DNA from: WTXA01 sp964415195
GTDB lineage: Bacteria > Bacillota > TC1
DNA: 64,000 nucleotides
Assembly (NCBI GenBank): GCA_964415195.1
Contig: CAYPYD010000002.1
Coordinates: 124,001-188,000, forward strand
Direction of reading: 5' to 3'
The notes beneath the pieces were generated by a model. That model worked only from the letters and a program-made list of their open reading frames with translations. It ran no database searches and was not told the origin of the DNA. Shown in pieces: positions 57,962 to 64,000 of the stretch. Position numbers and translations under genes: made by a program. How positions within the stretch are numbered: the stretch's first letter is position 1; every line of letters starts with the position of its first letter.

Positions 57962-58363
57962 ATGAGAAAAGAAATTTTTATAGTAACAAACAACAAATTA
58001 GTGATAAATGAATTCCCGGCATTAGAAGTCATAGGTGACCTAGATGCTGTCTTTCTTAAGGTTAGGGACTTAGTTCATGAAGGAAATGTTATAATGACTC
58101 ATCCTTTGTCAGGGAGCATAAAGCCCCATGAAACTGAATTCAAATCAATTGTTTTATCAAGAGGTGACGGGACAATGAATTTCGATTCACTTCATCTGAT
58201 AGAGAATGCAATAACAACTAGTGCTAAATTCAAAAAACCTAAAAGAGACTATGGTATTGATAATTCAAGAGTAGAAAATGATTTTATGACTATTGACTAC
58301 AGTTTGTTAAAAACAGGCTTGGAAGGTCTCGGCAATACATTATACAAATTAATCGATATATAA
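57962..58363 (+). CDS. grdX: GrdX family protein
   Basis: The 133-residue protein is the small GrdX gene that commonly precedes glycine reductase operons. It begins KEIFIVTNN and has LVHEGNVIMTHPLSGSIKP in the middle. The function is unknown. It contains no cysteine or membrane segment. ATG has AAGGTGG upstream. It lies 45 bases before grdE and is presumably cotranscribed. Confidence 0.88.
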   Translation: MRKEIFIVTNNKLVINEFPALEVIGDLDAVFLKVRDLVHEGNVIMTHPLSGSIKPHETEFKSIVLSRGDGTMNFDSLHLIENAITTSAKFKKPKRDYGIDNSRVENDFMTIDYSLLKTGLEGLGNTLYKLIDI

Positions 58364-58408
58364 CTTTTAAAGTTTATATAAATAATATGGTTTAAGGAGG
58401 TGAAGGTT

Positions 58409-59695
58409 TTGCAATTAAAAATTGGAAATATTTACATTAAGGATGTTCAGTTTGCTTCAACAACTGAAGTTAAAGAAGGAGTTCTTCATTTAAACAAGGA
58501 TGAGTTTTTAGCTGTAGCTGGGGATGATGAAAGAATAGCCTCTGTAGATGTCTATTTAGCAAAACCAGGAGAAGAGACTCGCATTATTCCTGTGAAGGAT
58601 GTCATTGAGCCTAGAGTTAAAGTCGAAGGCGATGGTGGGATTTTCCCAGGATTTATGTGTGGTGTAGAGCAAGTAGGTAGTGGAACTACTCATGTTCTAA
58701 AAGGGGCGGCAATTGTTACTACAGGTAGAATTGTTGGATTCCAGGAAGGTATCGTTGATATGAGCGGTCCTGGAGCGGAATATACACCTTTTTCAAAAAC
58801 CTACAATATTGTTCTAAAGGTAGAACCTATCGATGGAATATTACAACATGAACATGAAGAAATTGTTAGGTTGGCAGGATTTAGAGCAGGTATCTATGTT
58901 GGTAAAGCAGGTCAAAATGTGACTCCAGATGATTATAGAACTTTTGAAACTAAACCATTAGTTCAACAAATCAAAGAGTACCCTGATCTACCTAAAGTAG
59001 TATATGTATATATGCTGCAAACTCAAGGATTACTTCATGATACATATGTTTATGGAGTGGATGCTAAGAAAATTATTCCTACATTCCTATATCCAACAGA
59101 AGTATTTGATGGTGCTGTTGTAAGTGGAAACTGTGTTTCTGCTTGTGATAAAAACCCATCATATGTACATATGAATCACCCAGTTATCGAAGAATTATAT
59201 GCTAAACACGGTAAAGAATTCAATTTCTTAGGTTGTGTAGTTACGAATGAAAATGTTACTTTGATGGACAAAGAACGTTCTTCAAACATGACTGCAAAAC
59301 TTGTTGAGTTCTTAGGTGCAGATGCTGTTATAATTTCTGAGGAAGGCTTTGGTAATCCTGATGCTGACTTAGTTATGAATTGTAACAAGATAACTAAAAA
59401 AGGTATTAAGACAGTACTGATTACTGATGAATATGCTGGACAAGACGGCGCTTCTCAATCATTGGCAGACTCAACACCAGCTGGTGATGCAGTTGTCACT
59501 GGTGGAAATGCTAATGAGATTATCAAATTACCAGTTATGAAAAATGTAATTGGTTATCCTGAAGTTGCTGAAGTTATTGCAGGCGGATTCCAAGGAAGCT
59601 TGTCTTCTGATGGCAGCATCACTGTAGAATTACAAGCAATTACTGGAGCTACTAGTGAAGTTGGCTACGGATATTTATCTGCAAGAACTTACTAG
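58409..59695 (+). CDS. grdE: Glycine reductase component B, alpha/beta proprotein
   Basis: The 428-residue proprotein of the glycine-specific substrate-activating component B is cleaved at an Asn-Cys bond to give two subunits, and the Cys becomes a pyruvoyl-like carbonyl group that binds glycine. The cleavage motif SGNCVSAC places Cys at residue 242 (counting from TTG 58409). This position agrees with what I recall for the Clostridium sticklandii protein and supports the chosen start. AAGGAGG at 58394-58400 is 8 bases before TTG. An upstream GTG (58400) overlaps that site. It pairs with GrdB. Confidence 0.95.
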   Translation: MQLKIGNIYIKDVQFASTTEVKEGVLHLNKDEFLAVAGDDERIASVDVYLAKPGEETRIIPVKDVIEPRVKVEGDGGIFPGFMCGVEQVGSGTTHVLKGAAIVTTGRIVGFQEGIVDMSGPGAEYTPFSKTYNIVLKVEPIDGILQHEHEEIVRLAGFRAGIYVGKAGQNVTPDDYRTFETKPLVQQIKEYPDLPKVVYVYMLQTQGLLHDTYVYGVDAKKIIPTFLYPTEVFDGAVVSGNCVSACDKNPSYVHMNHPVIEELYAKHGKEFNFLGCVVTNENVTLMDKERSSNMTAKLVEFLGADAVIISEEGFGNPDADLVMNCNKITKKGIKTVLITDEYAGQDGASQSLADSTPAGDAVVTGGNANEIIKLPVMKNVIGYPEVAEVIAGGFQGSLSSDGSITVELQAITGATSEVGYGYLSARTY

Positions 59696-59738
59696 AAAAA
59701 AAGAAAATAGTTTTAATTTAATATAAGGAGGAATGGCT

Positions 59739-60185
59739 ATGTTAGAGGGTAAAAAAGTTGTAATCCTTGGCGACAGAGATGGCGTACCTGGACAAGCAGC
59801 AGAAGAAATGATAAAAACAATAGCCGGCGCTGAAGTAGTATATTCTACAACAGAATGTTTTGTTTGAACAAGCGCTGGAGCAATGGACCTAGAGAATCAA
59901 GCAAGAATTAAAGGTTTTGCTGATCAATATGGTAAGGACTTAGTTATAGTATTAGGAGCAGGCGAAGCACAAGCTGCTGAGTTAGCTGCTGAAACAGTAA
60001 CACAAGGTGATCCTACATATGCAGGCCCATTGGCAGGAGTTCAGTTAGGACTCCCTGTTTATCACGCATTTGAATTAAAAGATTCAGTAGACCCTGATGT
60101 TTATGAAGATCAGGCTGGTATGATGGAAATGGTATTAGATGTTGATGCCTTAATAGAGGCTGTTAAAAAATTTAGAGCTGAATAA
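59739..60185 (+). CDS. grdA: Glycine reductase component A, selenoprotein
   Basis: The 148-residue selenoprotein forms Se-carboxymethyl-selenocysteine from the glycine carbon skeleton and passes it to component C. An in-frame TGA at 59865-59867 (residue 43) lies in ECFV-Sec-TSAGAMDLENQ, the exact GrdA redox motif (CxxU). So the TGA is read as selenocysteine, and this is not a broken gene. The start is ATG 59739 with AAGGAGG 7 bases upstream. ATG 59733 is too close to the site. No clear stem-loop was found after this TGA. Confidence 0.96.
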
Positions 60186-60214
60186 TAGCTTAGACCATAA
60201 AGGAGGTCGTAACC

Positions 60215-61516
60215 TTGGGAATTAAAATTGTACACTACATAAACCAGTTTTATGGTGGAATTGGTGGAGAAGATAAGGCTGATTATGCTCCTGAGAAAAT
60301 CAGTGGAGTTAAAGGTCCAGGTATGGGTTTACAAGCTGCATTTGGTGACAAAGCTACTATTAGTTCTACTATAATTTGTGGTGATTCATACTTCAATGAA
60401 AACATTGAAGCTGCAACAGAAGTAATTCTTGATATGATCAAAGAAGAAAATCCTGATGTATTCATCGCTGGACCTGCCTTTAATGCAGGTCGTTATGGTG
60501 TAGCTTGTGGAGCTGTATGCAAAGCTGTATCCGAAAATCTAAATATACCAGTAGTTACTGGTATGTATATTGAAAATCCAGGTGCTGATATGTATAAGAA
60601 AAACGCTTATATGGTTGAAACAACTAATTCAGCAGCAGGTATGAAAGATGCAATAGCAAAAGTAGCGGCTTTAGCATTAAAACTTGGTTCAGGAGAAGCA
60701 ATTGGGACACCTGAAGCAGAAGGCTATATGGCTAGAGGCGTTAGAAGAAACATATTCTGTGAAGATAGAGGCGCAAAAAGAGCTGTTGATATGCTTGTCC
60801 AAAAATTAAAAGGTGAAGCTATTACAACTGAATATCCAATGCCGACATTTGACAGAGTTGACCCTGCTGAACCAGTTAAAGATGTTAGAAAAGCAAAAAT
60901 TGCTATTGTTTCATCTGGTGGACCGGTACCTAAGGGCAATCCTGATCACATAGAATCATCAAGTGCATCTAAATATGGAAAATATTCAATTGTAGGAATT
61001 GATGATTTAACTCCAGAAAATGGAGAAACTGCACATGGTGGATATGACCCTGTGTATGCTAATCTAGACTTGGACAGAGTTATTCCTGTTGATATTTTGA
61101 GAGAGATGGAAAAAAGCGGAGAAATTGGTAGTTTACATGATTTCTATTATTCTACAGTGGGTAATGGAACTTCAGTTAACAATTCTAAGAAATTCGCTGC
61201 TGAAATCGCCAAGGATCTATTAGCTTCAAATGTTGATGCTGTAATCCTTACCTCAACTTGAGGAACTTGCACTCGTTGCGGCGCAACGATGGTAAAAGAA
61301 ATAGAACGTATGGGATTCCCAGTTGTACATATGTGTACAGTAGTTCCTATTTCATTAACTGTAGGAGCTAATAGAATTATCCCTACAGTAGCAATACCTT
61401 ATCCTCTTGGAAACCCTACTATGACAATGGTAGATGAAAAAGAGTTAAGAAGAAAATTGGTAAAGAAAGCTTTAAAAGCTTTGGAAACACCAGTAACAGA
61501 ACAAACAGTATTTTAA
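60215..61516 (+). CDS. grdB: Glycine reductase component B, selenoprotein gamma subunit
   Basis: The 433-residue selenoprotein is the larger subunit of component B and removes ammonia from glycine during reductive cleavage. The in-frame TGA is at 61259-61261 (residue 349), in TST-Sec-GTCTRCGATMVKEIER, the conserved GrdB motif. The reading frame continues to TAA at 61514-61516. The start is TTG 60215 with AAAGGAGGT 8 bases upstream. A strong hairpin follows the TGA, see the selenocysteine element. An automatic caller would split this into two false genes. Confidence 0.96.
61259..61289 (+). promoter_or_regulatory. Candidate bacterial SECIS element in grdB
   Basis: Eleven bases after the selenocysteine TGA a perfect 7-bp hairpin occurs (TCGTTGC 61273-61279 with GCAACGA 61283-61289, loop GGC). 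Bacterial selenocysteine insertion needs such a hairpin just downstream of UGA, recognised by SelB. This placement and the G-containing loop fit. SelB binding is inferred. Confidence 0.75.
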
Positions 61517-61525
61517 TGAAAAAAG

Positions 61526-61549
61526 GGGGATAGCCTTTTGGCTATCCCC
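61526..61549 (+). terminator. Intra-operon hairpin between grdB and grdC
   Basis: A GC-rich 10-bp stem (61526-61535 with 61540-61549) with a TTTT loop is followed by only a short T stretch. It may attenuate or stabilise the mRNA rather than fully terminate, since grdC and grdD must be expressed. Confidence 0.65.
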
Positions 61550-61572
61550 GATTTTAAGGAGGGTATTATATT

Positions 61573-63108
61573 ATGAGTTTTCCGGTTATAAAAGGTGCTA
61601 GTTATAGCTTGTTTCATACACCAGAAATGACTGTTCATCAAGGCAGTAATCAAACAACTGAAAGGTATACTAATCCAAATTCGGAGCATTTTAAAAATCT
61701 TCAAAAATCTTTGAGAAGTTTTGATGAATTTGTTAAATATCCACCTAACCAAGTATACATAGGCAATGTTAAGCCTGACATGCTAAAATGTCACAAAAGA
61801 CCTTGGTATGAGCATCCATTGGAAGCTGCATCAACTGATGGACCTTTTGGAGCAATCTATACTGAAGAAGAACTAATTGCATTGGTGAAAATTGTCGATG
61901 TTTTTGATCTTGTTGTCTTAGAAGAAGACTTCCAAGCAGGAGCAAAAGTTAAGTTGAAAAATAAGCAAGAATTGCAAATTATAGATAAACTTCTTTCCAA
62001 ATTAGATACAAAAGGTGAAAAGTTCGCCGAATTGGAAAGAATGGTTAATGAAGAACACGCAGAGGGTATGTACTACAGTGGAAGATTAGTTGGGTGTGTA
62101 AAGAAAGCCCATGCTTTTGATGCTGTTCTAACAGCTCATGTTATGTTTGAAAATTTAGTTAGTAAAGCTACAGCTGTTGTGAACCTACTACAAATGTTCA
62201 CTAAGACTAAACTTAGACCTGAAGAAGTTGACTACATAATTGAAACTTCTGAAGAAGCATGTGGTGACATGAACCAACGTGGTGGTGGCAACATGGCGAA
62301 AGCTATTGGAGAAATTTGCGGCTGTGTCAATGCTACAGGTAGTGATACAAGAAGTTTTTGTGCTGCACCAGTTCATGGTTTGGTACAAGCTGCTGCCTTA
62401 GTTCAATCAGGGATTTACAAAAATGTTATAGTTTTAGCTGGTGGTAGCACTGCTAAATTAGGGATGAATTCAAAGTCACATATTGAAAAAAATATGCCTG
62501 CTTTAGAAGATTGTCTTGGTGCTTTTACAATACATGTTTCTGAAAATGACGGGATCAATCCTGTTATCAGAACTGATGTAATTGGAAGACATACTATCGG
62601 AGCTGGATCTGCACCACAAGCAGTTATAACTGCAATTGTCACTGATCCTTTAGATAGAGCAGATATAAAATTAAATGATATAGACAAGTTTGCACCTGAA
62701 TTGCAAAATCCAGAAATTACTGTACCAGCTGGTGCAGGTGATGTAACATTGTCAAACTTGAAAATGATTGCCGCTCTTGGAGTAAAAAGAGGCGATTTCT
62801 TAAAAGAAGATATTGAAAGAATCGTTAATGAAAAGGGTATGCCAGGTTATGCACCTACACAAGGTCATATTCCTTCTGGAGTGCCATATATAGGTTTTGC
62901 TAGACAAGAGATTTTAAACAAGAAATTCAATAAAGTTATGATAATCGGAAAAGGTAGCCTATTCTTAGGAAGATTGACCAACTTGTTTGATGGAGTGTCT
63001 TTTGTAATGCAAGAAAACACTGGAACTGAAGAAAAAGCATCAGTAAGCAAAGAAGAAGTTAGAAGTATGGTTGCTGAAACTTTAAAACATTTAGCAGAAA
63101 GCTTATAA
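61573..63108 (+). CDS. grdC: Glycine/sarcosine/betaine reductase component C beta subunit
   Basis: The 511-residue FabH/thiolase-like subunit of component C takes the acetyl group from Se-carboxymethyl-selenoprotein A and, with GrdD, releases acetyl phosphate. The likely active cysteine is in GSDTRSFCAAPVHGLV (about residue 262). MSFPVIKGASYSLFHTPEM is the typical N terminus. AAGGAGGG lies before ATG. The C terminus has a lysine-rich, glutamate-rich stretch with KEEVRSMVAETLKHL. GrdD follows by 16 bases. Confidence 0.95.
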   Translation: MSFPVIKGASYSLFHTPEMTVHQGSNQTTERYTNPNSEHFKNLQKSLRSFDEFVKYPPNQVYIGNVKPDMLKCHKRPWYEHPLEAASTDGPFGAIYTEEELIALVKIVDVFDLVVLEEDFQAGAKVKLKNKQELQIIDKLLSKLDTKGEKFAELERMVNEEHAEGMYYSGRLVGCVKKAHAFDAVLTAHVMFENLVSKATAVVNLLQMFTKTKLRPEEVDYIIETSEEACGDMNQRGGGNMAKAIGEICGCVNATGSDTRSFCAAPVHGLVQAAALVQSGIYKNVIVLAGGSTAKLGMNSKSHIEKNMPALEDCLGAFTIHVSENDGINPVIRTDVIGRHTIGAGSAPQAVITAIVTDPLDRADIKLNDIDKFAPELQNPEITVPAGAGDVTLSNLKMIAALGVKRGDFLKEDIERIVNEKGMPGYAPTQGHIPSGVPYIGFARQEILNKKFNKVMIIGKGSLFLGRLTNLFDGVSFVMQENTGTEEKASVSKEEVRSMVAETLKHLAESL

Positions 63109-63124
63109 TAGGGGGGTTCTTGAA

Positions 63125-64000
63125 TTGGAAGATAAAGTAAAATCCTATATTAAAGAAACTCTTGAAGAAATTGCTCAAGCCATAGAAACAGGAACATTTG
63201 GCAAAAAAACAAGAGTCGGAGTTACAACACTAGGCAGCGAGCATGGCGAGATGGAAGTTATTAGAGGTGCTGAACTAGCTAGTAAAAGAAATAGACATAT
63301 TGAGGTTGTTGTTATAGGTCACAACGTTGCAACAGATCTTGAATTAATAAAAGTTAATTCAGAAGAAGAAGCTCATGAAGTTATGGACCGAATGTTAGCT
63401 GATGGAAGTCTTGATGCATCAGTTACCATGCACTATAATTTCCCGATAGGGGTCTCAACTGTTGGTAGAGTTATAACTCCTGGTAGAGGAACAAAAATGT
63501 TCATCGCAAATACAACAGGAACCAGCCATACTAATAGAGCTGTTGCCATGATAAAAAATACAATTTCAGGTATAGCTGTAGCTAAAGCTTGTGGTATCAA
63601 AAGACCTACAGTAGGACTATTAAATATTGATGGTGCTAGACAAGTCGAAAAAGCCTTGAAGAAACTAGAAGATAATGGATATGATATTGAGTTTGTAGAA
63701 TCTTCAAGAAGCGATGGTGGAGTTGTCATGCGAGGTAATGATCTATTACTTGGAGTTCCAAATGTTATGACAATGGATAGTTTAACTGGTAATGTTATGA
63801 TGAAAGTATTTGGGGCCTATGGTAGTGGTGGAAACTATGAATCTATAGGTTACGGCTACGGACCTGGTGTTGGTGAAAATTATGATAGAATTGTTTGTAT
63901 CATTTCAAGAGCAAGCGGAGCAAATGTAATAGCTGGTGCTATAGGATATGCTGCGATTTGTGCTTACGGGAATCTTTTGGACAAAGTAGATGATGAGTTT
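63125..64000 (+). CDS. grdD: Glycine/sarcosine/betaine reductase component C alpha subunit, 3' truncated by window edge
   Basis: Translation from TTG 63125 gives MEDKVKSYIKETLEEIAQAIETG and stays open to the last base (292 codons visible). A GGGGGG site is 8 bases upstream. The family belongs to the phosphotransacetylase/PlsX-like fold. Seen motifs are VTTLGSEHG near residue 38, FPIGVSTVGRVITPG, and RPTVGLLNIDG. It forms component C with GrdC and yields acetyl phosphate, which is used by acetate kinase. The remaining C-terminal part lies outside the window. Confidence 0.93.
   Translation, partial: MEDKVKSYIKETLEEIAQAIETGTFGKKTRVGVTTLGSEHGEMEVIRGAELASKRNRHIEVVVIGHNVATDLELIKVNSEEEAHEVMDRMLADGSLDASVTMHYNFPIGVSTVGRVITPGRGTKMFIANTTGTSHTNRAVAMIKNTISGIAVAKACGIKRPTVGLLNIDGARQVEKALKKLEDNGYDIEFVESSRSDGGVVMRGNDLLLGVPNVMTMDSLTGNVMMKVFGAYGSGGNYESIGYGYGPGVGENYDRIVCIISRASGANVIAGAIGYAAICAYGNLLDKVDDEF

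Noticed and set aside
59739..60185. Frame broken by TGA, suggesting a pseudogene
   Set aside because: The TGA sits exactly at the GrdA selenocysteine site, and the downstream frame continues with conserved GrdA sequence.
60215..61522. Two separate genes (60215-61261 and 61289-61516)
   Set aside because: They are one grdB gene joined by a selenocysteine TGA in the conserved TST-U-GTC motif.

Overview
The window is low-GC DNA with Gram-positive signals: strong AGGAGG-type ribosome binding sites, frequent TTG and GTG starts, sigma-A-like promoters, a tryptophan T-box and a cobalamin riboswitch. It encodes selenocysteine-containing glycine reductase together with rubrerythrin, desulfoferrodoxin and a PerR-like regulator. 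This points to a strictly anaerobic, amino-acid-fermenting member of the Clostridia or Tissierellia. I cannot name the genus from sequence reading alone. I recognised no rRNA, tRNA, insertion sequence, prophage or CRISPR array, so this looks like ordinary chromosome with one or two small accessory patches.

Layout. 1-3.9 kb: the 3' end of a cysteine desulfidase-like gene, a lipoprotein, a convergent tryptophanase/tyrosine phenol-lyase and a small zinc-ribbon protein. 4.0-9.5 kb: a cobalamin riboswitch followed by btuF-btuC-btuD and cobT-cobU-cobS, a corrinoid import and cobinamide salvage operon in which cobU appears to lack a normal start codon. 9.5-12.3 kb: an OsmC-like protein and a TetR regulator overlapping a SulP transporter. 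12.4-19.2 kb: a T-box leader and a complete trp operon, E-GD(fused)-C-F-B-A. 19.3-31.4 kb: mixed housekeeping genes (folP, phosphoglucomutase, comF, hpf, citrate synthase, thioredoxin, CPBP protease, UgtP-like glycosyltransferase, two tandem CPA2 antiporters, PspC-like protein, rubrerythrin). A cluster of DnaA boxes lies just upstream of hpf. 31.5-34.2 kb (minus strand): aconitase and a nitrilase-family amidase. 34.3-43.7 kb: trmL, a phosphodiesterase, dnaE, coaD, pyruvate kinase, a large SARP/MalT-like regulator without an ATPase domain, and cysE.

44.0-48.8 kb: a RidA-family protein, serC-serA-DUF1015 (serine synthesis without a recognisable serB), then PerR with its own PerR box and desulfoferrodoxin. 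48.9-53.9 kb: cardiolipin synthase, a minimal prepilin peptidase, a degenerate secretion-ATPase-like protein, a small HTH protein, and a minus-strand AAA ATPase (DUF234 type) with an unknown partner; this is the most accessory-looking stretch. 54.0-57.7 kb: a zinc-ribbon membrane protein, a DUF4914 P-loop protein and plsY. 58.0-64.0 kb: grdX-grdE-grdA-grdB-grdC-grdD, with grdD cut by the window edge. In-frame UGA codons in grdA and grdB are read as selenocysteine.

How it fits together: amino acids are degraded (cysteine desulfidase, aromatic amino-acid lyase) and glycine is reduced to acetyl phosphate as electron sink. Serine synthesis from 3-phosphoglycerate can feed glycine. Citrate synthase and aconitase probably supply carbon for glutamate. 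Tryptophan is made under T-box control, while corrinoids are salvaged rather than made de novo, as far as this window shows. Promoter, terminator and RNA-structure calls were made by eye and none was folded by computer.
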